Positions 16,068-25,015 of a stretch of DNA of 64,000 nucleotides are shown piece by piece. Every line of letters begins with the position of its first letter. Position 1 is the first letter of the stretch. The position numbers and the translations under genes are program-made. The notes beneath the pieces are model-generated. The model did not search any database, was not told where the DNA came from, and saw only the letters and a program-made list of their open reading frames with translations. This stretch comes from Maribacter_C sp047345145 (GTDB taxonomy: Bacteria; Bacteroidota; Bacteroidia; Flavobacteriales; Flavobacteriaceae): contig NZ_JBLFER010000005.1 in the NCBI RefSeq assembly GCF_047345145.1, forward strand, positions 1-64,000, read 5' to 3'.

Positions 16068-16166
16068 AAATAAGTTTGTTGAAATAAAGATAGGAGAAAA
16101 ATAGGAAGATGGGTAAAACTTTCTGAAGGCTCTAAAATTTGGGTGTTCAACCTGCAAAGCCAATTT

Positions 16167-16246
16167 TGTTCTTCGAACACCGGTCATGTCTCCCTTCAAT
16201 TAGCTAGCGAAGAATAATCGAAGCATGACCGGTGTAGCAAAGAACA
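16167..16246. repeat. 80-nt interrupted palindrome (possible REP/MITE-like element)
   Basis: The arms ACACCGGTCATG (16177-16188) and CATGACCGGTGT (16224-16235) are exact inverse complements. Pairing extends outward (TGTTCTT at 16167-16173 with AAGAACA at 16240-16246) and inward (CTTCAATTA with TAATCGAAG), so the whole segment can form one long hairpin. It lies in the gene-free space between the divergent tag and tetR genes, and its length and structure suggest a dispersed palindromic repeat. No second copy was found in the window. Confidence 0.5.
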
Positions 16247-16333
16247 GTAACTAAACTAACACAAGTCAAATATAAAGGTCATTTCATATTTTAAAGGCAT
16301 TACTTTCGTTAATTAGTTGTTAAACTATTATAT

Positions 16334-16354
16334 TATGATAGTAATACTATTATA
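16334..16354. promoter_or_regulatory. probable TetR operator upstream of the efflux operon
   Basis: ATAGTA-A-TACTAT (16338-16350) is a perfect palindrome, extending to TATG/TATA flanks with one mismatch per side (16334-16354). It abuts and partly overlaps the -7 box TATATTTG at 16351-16358, so a bound dimer would block RNA polymerase. TetR-family repressors usually bind such palindromes in front of their own operon. Confidence 0.55.
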
Positions 16355-16358
16355 TTTG
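16351..16358 (+). promoter_or_regulatory. -7 box of the tetR-ABC-HlyD-TolC operon
   Basis: TATATTTG matches TAnnTTTG exactly, 25 bp before the tetR ATG. It overlaps the edge of the palindromic candidate operator. Confidence 0.6.
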
Positions 16359-16383
16359 CGTTATTATATTTCAAATCAAACAA

Positions 16384-17055
16384 ATGGAACGTCTTTTACA
16401 ATCTGTTAAAATCGGAATCAACGAAAAGATTTATGTTAAAGATCCGGAATCCTCCGACCTCGGAAAACGGATTATAGAACAGAGTATTCTCATGATTAAT
16501 GACATGGGTTTTGAGCGGTTTACATTTAAGAAATTAGGTGGTCAAATCGGATCCAATGAGAGTTCAATTTATCGCTATTTCGAAAACAAACACAAACTTT
16601 TACTCTATTTGACCTCTTGGTATTGGGGTTGGTTGGAGTATCAATTGGTGTTTTCAACCAATAGTATTGCTGACCCTTCAGAGAAGTTGGAAAAAGCTAT
16701 TTCAGTAGTTACTAGGACAACGGTTGAGGATTCCTCTTTTTCTCATATTAACGAGGTGCTATTGAACAAGATTGTTATCAATGAATATTCCAAATCGTAT
16801 TTGACCAAAGAAGTAGACGCCGAAAATAAAGAGGGCTATTTTGTGATTTACAAAAGATTGGTTACTCGTATTAGTGAAATGATTAGTGCAGTAAATAATG
16901 AGTATAGTTACCCAAGTAGTCTAGCGAGTACTATTTTAGAAGGCTCACTACACCAACATTTTTTGAAGGATCATTTTAGTTCATTGACCGATTGTCATAA
17001 CAATAGCGATCCCACGAAATATTTTCTCCACCTGGTTTTCACCTCACTAAAATAA
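16384..17055 (+). CDS. TetR/AcrR family transcriptional regulator
   Basis: 223 residues. The N-terminal helix-turn-helix is clear: KRIIEQSILMINDMGFERFTFKKLGGQIGSNESSIYRYFENKHKLLLYL (about 28-77). The C-terminal ligand-binding part is divergent. It is the first gene of a four-gene operon, so it is the likely local repressor of the transporter, acting at the palindrome 16334-16354. The inducer is unknown. The next gene starts 9 bp after its stop. Confidence 0.9.
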   Translation: MERLLQSVKIGINEKIYVKDPESSDLGKRIIEQSILMINDMGFERFTFKKLGGQIGSNESSIYRYFENKHKLLLYLTSWYWGWLEYQLVFSTNSIADPSEKLEKAISVVTRTTVEDSSFSHINEVLLNKIVINEYSKSYLTKEVDAENKEGYFVIYKRLVTRISEMISAVNNEYSYPSSLASTILEGSLHQHFLKDHFSSLTDCHNNSDPTKYFLHLVFTSLK

Positions 17056-17064
17056 TTACAAGGC

Positions 17065-18729
17065 ATGGCTAAAAATGTTTTAACCTCTTGGCAGAGGCTC
17101 ATAGGTATGTTGAGACTAGACAAAAGAGATGTTTTACAGACCTTTTATTATGCTATTTTCGCAGGCTTTGTTAATCTCTCGTTGCCTTTGGGCATACAAG
17201 CAATCATCAATCTTATACAAGGAGCCCAAATAAGTACTTCTTGGGTAATCTTGGTTATTCTTGTTACAGGTGGTGTAGCATTTGCAGGCATTTTGCAGTT
17301 GATGCAAATACGAATTATTGAAAACATACAGCAAAAGATTTTCACTCGAGCCTCTTTCGAATTTACCTATCGCTTTCCGAAAATAAGGATGAGTGAATTA
17401 CGTGATTATTATCCGCCAGAGTTAGCAAATCGGTTTTTTGATACCCTTAATGTGCAAAAGGGATTATCGAAAATCTTGTTGGATGTTCCAGCGTCGATAC
17501 TCCAGATAATTTTTGGACTGTTACTGTTATCTTTCTATCATCCCTTTTTTATTATCTACGGAATACTATTACTACTTCTTATATATGTTGTTTTCAAGTT
17601 TACAGTACAAAAAGGTATGGATACTAGCCTAAACGAATCACAGCAAAAATATAAGGTTGCCCACTGGATCCAGGAAGTTGCTAGGTCTCTAGTTAGTTTT
17701 AAACTCTCCGGAAAGACCAGTTTAGCAGTTGACAAGAATGATTTGTTGGTGACCGATTATCTAGAGGCTCGTGAGAGTCATTTCCGTATTCTGGTGATCC
17801 AATTTGTTCAAATGATTGGGTTCAAAGTTCTGGTGACTGGTGGGTTGTTATTGATTGGTGGACTATTGGTTCTTAACCAAGAAATGAATATTGGTCAGTT
17901 TGTGGCGGCTGAAATCATTATTCTTTTGGTAATAAGTTCGGTTGAGAAACTAATTCGAGGCCTAGAAACTTTTTATGACCTCTTAACTTCCTTAGAAAAA
18001 TTGGGACAGGTTGTGGATAAAGATTTGGAATATCAACAGGGAGAATTTCCCTTATCGGAAACTGAAGACTTTAATGTAGAGTTAGAAAGTGTTTCGTTTG
18101 GTGTCAATGAAAAAGAGAACATTTTGACCGATATTTCACTAAAAATCGAGCCTAGAAGCTCACAATTAATCGTTGGCTCAAATGGTTCAGGAAAATCTAC
18201 ACTTCTTCGATTGATTGCTGGTATTCTAGAACCTACAGATGGTGATGTTTACATAAATAACATCTCATTAAGAGGTATTCACCCCAATCATTACCGTTCA
18301 TTTATCGGGCAATCATTGTTAGAGGAAAGTCCATTTGAAGGTACCATTCTTGAGAACATCACTTTTGGCGATACGTCTATCCCGCAAAAGGATTTACAAT
18401 GGGCAATTGAATCAGTTGGTTTACAAGAATTTGTAAAAAAACAACCTAAGGGAATGAACACCATAATTTATCCAGAAGGAAAACAAATCCCCAATACCGT
18501 GGCTAAGAAAATAGTTTTGGCCAGAAGTGTCGTGCATAGACCAAAACTGCTGTTACTCAAAGACCCATTGAATCAGTTCGATGAAATTGATGCATTGCGC
18601 ATTATGAATTTCTTGACTGATAAAAGCAATCCATGGTCATTGGTAGTAGTTAGTCAAGATCAAAAATGGATTGGTCGCTGCGAGAAAATAATTACTATGG
18701 ATCATGGAAAAATCGTTTCCGTAAACTAA
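17065..18729 (+). CDS. ABC exporter, fused membrane and ATP-binding domains, with degenerate catalytic motifs
   Basis: 554 residues. An ABC-exporter membrane domain occupies about 1-300 with several helices (AGFVNLSLPLGIQAIINLI, VILVILVTGGVAFAGIL, IIYGILLLLLIYVVF, LVTGGLLLIGGLLVL), and the nucleotide-binding domain about 335-554. Walker A is intact (GSNGSGKST, 371-379), as is the Q-loop (IGQSLLEESPF). The LSGGQ signature is replaced by IPNTVAKK near 475-482, the Walker B Asp is Lys499 with Asp500 in place of the catalytic Glu, and the switch His is Gln531. The operon context (HlyD and TolC) makes it the inner-membrane part of a type I-like exporter. Substrate unknown. Confidence 0.88.
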   Translation: MAKNVLTSWQRLIGMLRLDKRDVLQTFYYAIFAGFVNLSLPLGIQAIINLIQGAQISTSWVILVILVTGGVAFAGILQLMQIRIIENIQQKIFTRASFEFTYRFPKIRMSELRDYYPPELANRFFDTLNVQKGLSKILLDVPASILQIIFGLLLLSFYHPFFIIYGILLLLLIYVVFKFTVQKGMDTSLNESQQKYKVAHWIQEVARSLVSFKLSGKTSLAVDKNDLLVTDYLEARESHFRILVIQFVQMIGFKVLVTGGLLLIGGLLVLNQEMNIGQFVAAEIIILLVISSVEKLIRGLETFYDLLTSLEKLGQVVDKDLEYQQGEFPLSETEDFNVELESVSFGVNEKENILTDISLKIEPRSSQLIVGSNGSGKSTLLRLIAGILEPTDGDVYINNISLRGIHPNHYRSFIGQSLLEESPFEGTILENITFGDTSIPQKDLQWAIESVGLQEFVKKQPKGMNTIIYPEGKQIPNTVAKKIVLARSVVHRPKLLLLKDPLNQFDEIDALRIMNFLTDKSNPWSLVVVSQDQKWIGRCEKIITMDHGKIVSVN

Positions 18730-18736
18730 GAAGGTT

Positions 18737-20089
18737 ATGCTGAATATCTCTAATAATCCATTAAATAAAACGGTGCACCTTACGGGTTTCAAATCCACCG
18801 ATAAGGTGTTTCATCAAAGGCATTACAAGCACTTTAATCGTTTCTTGCTAGGGTCTGCGATCTTCGGATTTATCGTGCTCTTTTTACCATGGACACAGAA
18901 TATTCGTGGCAATGGCTATTTGACCACCTTGAAGCCTGATCAAAGGCCACAAACAATACAATCGCCAATTCCTGGCCGAATTGAAAATTGGTATGTGCAG
19001 GAAGGTGATTACGTCAAGAAGGGCGATACCATTTTATTTATCTCCGAAGTTAAAAACGAATATTTTGATCCAGATTTAGTAGAACGTACTGGCGACCAGA
19101 TTCGAGCAAAAAGTGCATCAGTTACTTCGTATGAAGGTAAAGTAAAAGCATTGCGAAGTCAGATGTCATCGTTATCGAATGAGCGCGGCATGAAATTGGA
19201 ACAGGCCAAAAACAAATTAATGCAGTCAAAACTTAAGGTGCAAAGTGATAGTATTGATTTGGAAGCTGCGAAGACGAATATCAGTATTGCAGAAAGACAA
19301 TATGATCGTATAGCTCAATTACAGGCAGAGGGTTTGAAAGCGGTGACTGATGTTGAAGAAAAGCGTTTGAAACTGCAAGAGACTCAGGCGAAATTAATAT
19401 CTCAAGAGAATAAGCTCCTTGCTGCAAGAAATGAAGTTATTAACGCTCAAGTCGAAATCGGCCGTGTGCAAAATGAGTATAACAACAAAATCTCAAAAGC
19501 GGAGAGTGATATGTTCACCGCACAATCGAGTCAGTTTGATTCTGAAGCACAGGTGACCAAGCTCGAAAATGAGTTTACCAACTATGAGATGCGAAATGAT
19601 ATGTATTACATTCGCGCCCCTCAAAATGGCTTTATCAACAAGGCAATACAAGGTGGAATTGGCCAAACCTTTAAAGAAGGAGAAGCCCTCGTGGGCATTA
19701 TGCCTTCGGATATTGATATGGCAGTAGAGACTTTTGTAGAGCCTCTAGATTTACCATTGATTCATTTAGGTGAAAAAGTGCGAATTCAGTTTGATGGATG
19801 GCCTGCAATTGTTTTTAGTGGATGGCCCAACGTTTCTTATGGTACCTATGGTGGAGAAGTTGTAGCCGTTGAAAGATTTATTAGCGAGAATGGTAAATAT
19901 CGGGTGTTACTCGCTCCTGACCCCGATGATCATGAGTGGCCTGAAGCCATACGCGCCGGTTCAGGAGCATATACTATTGCCCTGCTAGATGATGTGCCAA
20001 TTTGGTATGAACTATGGCGTCAATTGAATGGCTTCCCACCAAATTATTACCAGCCGGAAGATGCAACGATGAAAACTGCAAAAAAGTAA
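18737..20089 (+). CDS. HlyD family periplasmic adaptor (membrane fusion protein)
   Basis: 450 residues. One transmembrane helix at about 34-52 (FLLGSAIFGFIVLFLPW), then the beta-barrel/lipoyl half QSPIPGRIENWYVQEGDYVKKGDTILFI, a long coiled-coil hairpin (about 120-290) and the returning lipoyl strand IRAPQNGFINKAIQGGIGQTFKEGE. It bridges the ABC exporter at 17065 to the TolC-like protein at 20091. It starts 7 bp after the ABC stop and ends 1 bp before the TolC start, so translation is tightly linked. Confidence 0.93.
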   Translation: MLNISNNPLNKTVHLTGFKSTDKVFHQRHYKHFNRFLLGSAIFGFIVLFLPWTQNIRGNGYLTTLKPDQRPQTIQSPIPGRIENWYVQEGDYVKKGDTILFISEVKNEYFDPDLVERTGDQIRAKSASVTSYEGKVKALRSQMSSLSNERGMKLEQAKNKLMQSKLKVQSDSIDLEAAKTNISIAERQYDRIAQLQAEGLKAVTDVEEKRLKLQETQAKLISQENKLLAARNEVINAQVEIGRVQNEYNNKISKAESDMFTAQSSQFDSEAQVTKLENEFTNYEMRNDMYYIRAPQNGFINKAIQGGIGQTFKEGEALVGIMPSDIDMAVETFVEPLDLPLIHLGEKVRIQFDGWPAIVFSGWPNVSYGTYGGEVVAVERFISENGKYRVLLAPDPDDHEWPEAIRAGSGAYTIALLDDVPIWYELWRQLNGFPPNYYQPEDATMKTAKK

Positions 20090-20090
20090 G

Positions 20091-21494
20091 ATGCGAAACT
20101 GTTTCACAATCATATTGCTTTTGGTTACCCTTTCAATTCAAGGTCAGGTTCAAGATTCTGTGGTGCTCAGATTTAACGAGTACTTAGGTTATGTTAAGAA
20201 GTACCATCCCATTGCAAAACAGGCTGAATTGACTTTGGGCATAGGCCAGGCGAATTTGATGAAAGCCCGAGGTGGTTTTGATCCTAAGATTGAAGTCGAT
20301 TACGATAGAAAGGAATTTAAGGGGACTGAGTACTATGACCGACTCAATGCAACTTTCAAAATCCCCACTTGGTATGGAATAGAACTTAAGGGGAATTTTG
20401 AGCAGAATGATGGTGACTTTTTGAACCCAGCAGAATCTGTTCCTACAGATGGTTTGCACAGTGCTGGAGTTTCGATGTCCGTAGGTCAAGGTTTATGGAT
20501 TAACGAGCGAATGGCAACCTTGAAACAAGCTAAATATTTTAGAGAGCAGTCTAAAGCAGATCATGATTTGTTGGTGAACCAGATTCTTTATGAAGCGTCG
20601 TTAGCTTATTTTGATTGGCTACAAGCCTTTAATGAAGCGTCGATTTATCAAAATTTTTTGGAGAATGCGAAGATTCGATTTGAAGGAACAAAAAGTCGTG
20701 CCGCTGCCGGTGATATTGCTGCAATCGATACAGTAGAAGCAAAAATAGCATTTCAGAACCGAGCGCTAAGTTTGGAACAGGCGAAGGTAAAATTGATGAA
20801 GCGTTCTTTGGAGTTATCGAACTTTCTTTGGATGAGTGATGAAATTCCTGTAGAGGTAAAACCTAACGTAATTCCCGATACGAATATTGATGGGGATATC
20901 GATATTACCTTAGAAATTCTCGGGAAGCCTTTAGACAGTTTTACACTTGAGAACCATCCGAAGTTAAAATCCTTAGGCTATAAAATAGACGGACTCCGCG
21001 TTGAGAAGAATCTAAAAGCGAATAAACTTTTGCCTAAAATCGATTTAGAATATAATTTTTTGACAGAAACTCCAGAGCTTGTTAATTCCTTCGAAACACA
21101 AGAATACAAAGGGGGAATCAGTTTTCGGTTGCCTTTGTTCTTGCGAAAGGAGCGAGGTGATCTTAAATTGGCGAAGTATAAATTGCAAGATGCTAAATTC
21201 GATTTTGATAATGCTCAAGTAGCTTTGCAAAATAAAATTGTTGCGATTTATCGCGAACTAGAATCCTTCGAAAGACAAAACATTCTGATCGATGAAATCG
21301 TATTGAATTACAATACCCTGTTAGCAGCAGAAGAACGAAAATTCAGTTTTGGAGAAAGTTCTTTGTTCTTAATTAATGCCCGCGAGAGTAAATTAATTGA
21401 TGCTGAATTAAAACAAATAGGGGTTCAAAACAAGTTTTATTACTCGAAGGCGAAATTATTCAACAGTTTGGCGGTGAATCCTGAAAACTTGTAA
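20091..21494 (+). CDS. TolC family outer-membrane efflux protein
   Basis: 467 residues. The signal peptide is MRNCFTIILLLVTLSIQGQ. Two outer-membrane-efflux repeats follow, with long alpha-helical stretches (LTLGIGQANLMKARGGFDPKIE; FENAKIRFEGTKSRAAAGDIAAIDTVEAKI; KEFSFGESSLFLINARES-like segment near 420-440). It completes the TetR-ABC-HlyD-TolC operon as the outer-membrane exit duct. No terminator was seen directly after it. Confidence 0.92.
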   Translation: MRNCFTIILLLVTLSIQGQVQDSVVLRFNEYLGYVKKYHPIAKQAELTLGIGQANLMKARGGFDPKIEVDYDRKEFKGTEYYDRLNATFKIPTWYGIELKGNFEQNDGDFLNPAESVPTDGLHSAGVSMSVGQGLWINERMATLKQAKYFREQSKADHDLLVNQILYEASLAYFDWLQAFNEASIYQNFLENAKIRFEGTKSRAAAGDIAAIDTVEAKIAFQNRALSLEQAKVKLMKRSLELSNFLWMSDEIPVEVKPNVIPDTNIDGDIDITLEILGKPLDSFTLENHPKLKSLGYKIDGLRVEKNLKANKLLPKIDLEYNFLTETPELVNSFETQEYKGGISFRLPLFLRKERGDLKLAKYKLQDAKFDFDNAQVALQNKIVAIYRELESFERQNILIDEIVLNYNTLLAAEERKFSFGESSLFLINARESKLIDAELKQIGVQNKFYYSKAKLFNSLAVNPENL

Positions 21495-21555
21495 GGTTGC
21501 AGATTGGAATTCTACTAATATGACTTATCTCATGAATTGCATTGGCGAGGACATT

Positions 21556-21563
21556 TAATTTTG
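21556..21563 (+). promoter_or_regulatory. promoter of the thioredoxin-like gene, -7 box
   Basis: TAATTTTG is an exact TAnnTTTG match 25 bp before the ATG at 21589. A TTG at 21537-21539 lies about 16 bp upstream and could serve as the -33 element. Confidence 0.5.
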
Positions 21564-21588
21564 CAACTCACGAATAGAGGAAAAAAAT

Positions 21589-22209
21589 ATGCAAAACAAA
21601 ACAGTAGAGAAAAGTACGCAGTTACTTATAGAACAAAGTATTCCTAAGGCAATGTCTTATAATGAATATATCGCCTTGGTTAAAAATTTGGCTGAAGAAG
21701 GAAAGTCAACAGGCCCTGAACAAACGGAGGCCCTGACGAACTACACCCAATTGAATGATAGACGTATGAAACGTTGGGATAAAACCTTGAAATTTAGCGA
21801 TGAGGCAGTAGAGAAGATTTCAAAAGTAGATACTAAAATTACCTGGTTAGTACTGACGGAAAGCTGGTGTGGTGATGCTTCACCTGCCCTTCCTGTTATG
21901 CATAAAATAACAGAATTGAATCCGAATATCTCTTTGAAGATTATTTTGCGTGATGAGAACGTCGATTTGATGAATCGTTTTTTAACTAATGGCGGAATGT
22001 CAATTCCGAAGTTAATTGCCGTTGATGATGCTTCTGGAGAAGTTATTGGTGATTGGGGTCCACGTTCAGAAGCTGCCACAAAACTTGTCGAAGATTACAA
22101 AGCAGAACACGGAACACTTACAGCGGAGTTCAAACAAGACCTTCAAGTTTGGTATAATAAAGATAAAGGGCAAAATGTTTTAGCGGACCTTTTGGACCAG
22201 CTTGATTAA
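21589..22209 (+). CDS. thioredoxin-fold protein with single active-site cysteine
   Basis: 206 residues, no signal peptide, so probably cytoplasmic. The thioredoxin fold is seen from about residue 82 (KITWLVLTESWCGDASPALPVMHKITEL) with the cis-Pro loop as GGMSIPKLIAVDD. The active site is W-C94-G-D-A97, so the resolving cysteine of CxxC is absent. Such proteins may use a one-cysteine (glutaredoxin/bacilliredoxin-like) mechanism or be non-redox. It converges on the TonB-like gene, with a strong terminator between. Confidence 0.85.
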   Translation: MQNKTVEKSTQLLIEQSIPKAMSYNEYIALVKNLAEEGKSTGPEQTEALTNYTQLNDRRMKRWDKTLKFSDEAVEKISKVDTKITWLVLTESWCGDASPALPVMHKITELNPNISLKIILRDENVDLMNRFLTNGGMSIPKLIAVDDASGEVIGDWGPRSEAATKLVEDYKAEHGTLTAEFKQDLQVWYNKDKGQNVLADLLDQLD

Positions 22210-22229
22210 CAAAGGGGTTTTTAAAATAT

Positions 22230-22282
22230 AAATTCCAAATTCCAATAGATTTAGATTCTATTGGAATTTGGAATTTTTTTTT
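22230..22282. terminator. strong bidirectional terminator
   Basis: Two exactly complementary 20-nt arms (22230-22249 and 22257-22276) with a 7-nt loop are followed by a run of T. The upstream side is A/T-rich in the mirror sense, so it can serve both the gene ending at 22209 (+) and the gene ending at 22299 (-). Confidence 0.85.
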
Positions 22283-22298
22283 GGAATTTGCACCGCTC

Positions 22299-23033
22299 CT
22301 AGCGGGCCTTCCCTTGAAATAAATAGGTAATTGTACCTTTTTGAGTAGGTTTACCTGAATCGCCACTAAACTTTGCTTTCAAAGCGTAGGCAATAGCATT
22401 GTCAACAAGACAGCCATTTGAAGTGCCTGAACTTTTTTCATTGAAATCAGCTTCGGTTACATTGCCCAAGGCATCTACTTTGATATTAATAACTACTTTG
22501 CCGCCGTCAATGCAAGTGTAGATTGGGGGTGGAAGTTTATAGTTGTTTCGGTCTACAAGAGAATAGGAAACTGAAGTTTTACGTGCTGCCAAATTATTCG
22601 TGAACTCTTTTTTCTGCGCCTCTTTTTCCCCTAATTTTTTCTTTGCTTCCTCGCGTTTTTTCTTCAATTCCTTTACACGCTCTGCGTATTCGCCATCATC
22701 CATCAAATCATTTGGTTCACCATCTTCCAAAGCTGCCTGTTCGGCCATTAACTCTTCAAGCGTCTGTAAGGGTTCTGGTTCTCCGTAGCTAGGCTTTGCG
22801 GTTTCGTTATACGCCATATGACTTTTGACCGGGTCTGCTTCTGCCATTTTTTCAAGCATCTCCTTTTCCTTCAAAAGCTCTTCAATATCCTCCTCAGCTA
22901 ACATCATTTCTACGATGTACTCATCGTCTTGACTACCTACTTCGCCTAAGGTTATGTTGAATAAAATCAACACCACAATCCCCATGGAGAAAAAGGTAAT
23001 TAGAAATGATAATTGTTTGCGATTCAGATGCAT
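22299..23033 (-). CDS. TonB-like envelope protein
   Basis: 244 residues. A short cytoplasmic N-terminus and one transmembrane helix (about 8-29, LSFLITFFSMGIVVLILFNITL) are followed by an acidic, then a Lys/Glu-rich coiled-coil region (about 45-145). The C-terminal domain PPPIYTCIDGGKVVINIKVDALGNVTEADF ... IAYALKAKF resembles the TonB C-terminal fold (strand, G-x-V, helix). It may energise an outer-membrane receptor or have a structural role. No ExbB/ExbD genes are adjacent. Confidence 0.75.
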   Translation of the reverse strand: MHLNRKQLSFLITFFSMGIVVLILFNITLGEVGSQDDEYIVEMMLAEEDIEELLKEKEMLEKMAEADPVKSHMAYNETAKPSYGEPEPLQTLEELMAEQAALEDGEPNDLMDDGEYAERVKELKKKREEAKKKLGEKEAQKKEFTNNLAARKTSVSYSLVDRNNYKLPPPIYTCIDGGKVVINIKVDALGNVTEADFNEKSSGTSNGCLVDNAIAYALKAKFSGDSGKPTQKGTITYLFQGKAR

Positions 23034-23095
23034 AGTGCTAGAACTCTAATATCTAAAAAATATTTAAATTTTTCGTTGAACGGAAACATTGAAAC

Positions 23096-23818
23096 TTACT
23101 TTTGTTGTGAATCTTCTTGTTTTCCGAGTAAATCGTCCGCATAAATGGCGGGATCAACGGCTTTATTTACGTTGAAATCCCCTATTTTGGTTCTTCTCAA
23201 TTCAGATAAATGTCCACCTGAATTCAGCATTTTTCCAAAGTCATGAGCTAAAGACCGTATATAGGTTCCTTTACTGCATACCACACGAAATTCAACTTTA
23301 GGCATGTTAATAGCCGTAATTTCAAATTCTGAAATGGTGATTTTTCTTTTTTTAATTTCTACCTCTTTTCCTTCGCGGGCATATTCATACAGACGTTTCC
23401 CATCTTTTTTTAGGGCGGAAAAAATGGGAGGAATTTGTTCAATATCACCTATGAATTTGGCAGTGACCTTATTAATTTTTTCTTCTGATATGTGTTGCGT
23501 CGGATAATTTTGATCTATTTCTGTTTCCAAATCATAAGAAGGGGTGGTTGCACCCAAGGTAATTGTTCCCGTATACTCTTTGATTTGACCCTGAAGATCA
23601 TTGATGGTTTTTGTAAATTTTCCGGTGCAAATTAATAGCAACCCTGTTGCTAATGGGTCGAGTGTGCCCGCATGACCAATTTTGATTTTCTTCAGTTCAA
23701 ACCTCTTCCGAATGGCCCATTTGAGTTTGTTTACCGCTTGAAATGATGACCAACCTAAAGGCTTATCAATAAGCAGTAACTGTCCGTTTAGGAAATCTTC
23801 TTTGGTTCTAGTATCCAT
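23096..23818 (-). CDS. truB: tRNA pseudouridine(55) synthase
   Basis: 240 residues. It has KPLGWSSFQAVNKLK, then the catalytic motif GHAGTLDPLATGLL with nucleophile Asp54, and downstream CSKGTYIRSLAHDFG, which is typical of TruB. It makes pseudouridine 55 in the T-loop of tRNAs. It is the last gene of the ftsX-DUF3098-uppP-truB cluster, 28 bp after uppP. The family's C-terminal PUA region is absent, as is common in short Bacteroidota versions. Confidence 0.96.
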   Translation of the reverse strand: MDTRTKEDFLNGQLLLIDKPLGWSSFQAVNKLKWAIRKRFELKKIKIGHAGTLDPLATGLLLICTGKFTKTINDLQGQIKEYTGTITLGATTPSYDLETEIDQNYPTQHISEEKINKVTAKFIGDIEQIPPIFSALKKDGKRLYEYAREGKEVEIKKRKITISEFEITAINMPKVEFRVVCSKGTYIRSLAHDFGKMLNSGGHLSELRRTKIGDFNVNKAVDPAIYADDLLGKQEDSQQK

Positions 23819-23846
23819 TTTGAAGAACTATTATGAGGTCTGTTAA

Positions 23847-24641
23847 CTATCCCCAAAAACCGTACCCAATTGCAATCAAGCCTACAACCAAGCAGTAAAT
23901 AGCAAAGTAAGAAAGTTTACTCTTTTTTACCAATTGAATCATCCATGTACAGGCAACTAATCCTGCAACGAAGGCAGCAATAAATCCTGCACCCATGGCA
24001 ACATTGTTTTCTCCGGTAAAAGTGAGGTCACCACTCAAAAGATCTTTCCCTATTTTTCCAAAGATTAAGGGAACAACCATTAAGAAAGAAAAACGAGCGG
24101 CTTTTGTTTTATCTACACCTAAAAGCACTGAAGTTGATATGGTAGCACCACTTCTTGAAATACCTGGTAGCATGGCAATGGCTTGAGATATTCCGACTAT
24201 AAAAGCATTTTTAAAACTTACTTTCTTATCGGTATCTTTTGCCTTATCTGCAAAGTATAGCAATACGGCTGTGATTAATAACATAAACCCTACGAAGCGA
24301 ATGTTTCCTCCAAAAAAAGCTTCCAATTGTTCTTCAAAGAACAAGCCTACGAAAACTGCAGGTAACATAGAAACTATAATTTTCAATGAAAACTGCGTTT
24401 CCTCATTCCATTTGAAACTAAAGAGTCCACGGAGAATTTCCCAAACATCCTTTCGGAAAACTACAATGGTACTTAGTGCTGTTGCAAAATGCAGCACAAC
24501 AGTAAACAAAAGACTTTCTTCAGGAACAGAATTATCTCCTAAAATCGCTTTGCCCAATTCTAAGTGTCCACTAGAAGATACAGGTAAAAATTCGGTTAGG
24601 CCTTGAATGATGCCAAGGATGATTGCGTCAAGAGTGTCCAA
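23847..24641 (-). CDS. uppP: undecaprenyl-diphosphate phosphatase
   Basis: 264 residues, a polytopic membrane protein with about eight helices. The hallmark motifs are GLTEFLPVSSSGHLELG (about 15-31) and GISRSGATIS (about 160). It dephosphorylates undecaprenyl diphosphate to recycle the lipid carrier for peptidoglycan and envelope polysaccharide synthesis. Its start directly adjoins the stop of the DUF3098 gene, so translation is likely coupled. Confidence 0.96.
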   Translation of the reverse strand: MDTLDAIILGIIQGLTEFLPVSSSGHLELGKAILGDNSVPEESLLFTVVLHFATALSTIVVFRKDVWEILRGLFSFKWNEETQFSLKIIVSMLPAVFVGLFFEEQLEAFFGGNIRFVGFMLLITAVLLYFADKAKDTDKKVSFKNAFIVGISQAIAMLPGISRSGATISTSVLLGVDKTKAARFSFLMVVPLIFGKIGKDLLSGDLTFTGENNVAMGAGFIAAFVAGLVACTWMIQLVKKSKLSYFAIYCLVVGLIAIGYGFWG

Positions 24642-24908
24642 TTACTTTTTCTTCTTATGAGGATTCAACAAAATAGCATAAACTTCGATACCAAGACCTA
24701 TAAGTACTAAAGTTGGGGCCAAACGAATGCGTTGAAAGTTGTAGATATCTTCACTAAATACATTCGGGTCATCGCTGCCACCACCACTCATTAAAATAAA
24801 ACCCAATGCGATAAAAGCAATACCGATGAACATGAACATGTAGTTCTTTTTTTGGAATATAAATTCCTGCTTTGGCTGTTCAGTGCTATTTTTTTGATTT
24901 TTACCCAT
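24642..24908 (-). CDS. DUF3098 small membrane protein
   Basis: 88 residues with two transmembrane helices (YMFMFIGIAFIALGFILMSGG and APTLVLIGLGIEVYAILL) and a lysine-rich C-terminus. The family is DUF3098, of unknown function. Its fixed place between ftsX and uppP in Bacteroidota suggests a link to cell division or envelope synthesis; this is inference from gene order. Confidence 0.88.
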   Translation of the reverse strand: MGKNQKNSTEQPKQEFIFQKKNYMFMFIGIAFIALGFILMSGGGSDDPNVFSEDIYNFQRIRLAPTLVLIGLGIEVYAILLNPHKKKK

Positions 24909-25015
24909 AGCGCAAATTTAAGTAAAAGTTATTCGTTTTTGAGGATTAGTCGACGTCGGCACTTATTTATTAGTCTTTTGTTTCACATCTTGTATTGAAG
25001 TGGTTTAGTGTTTAT

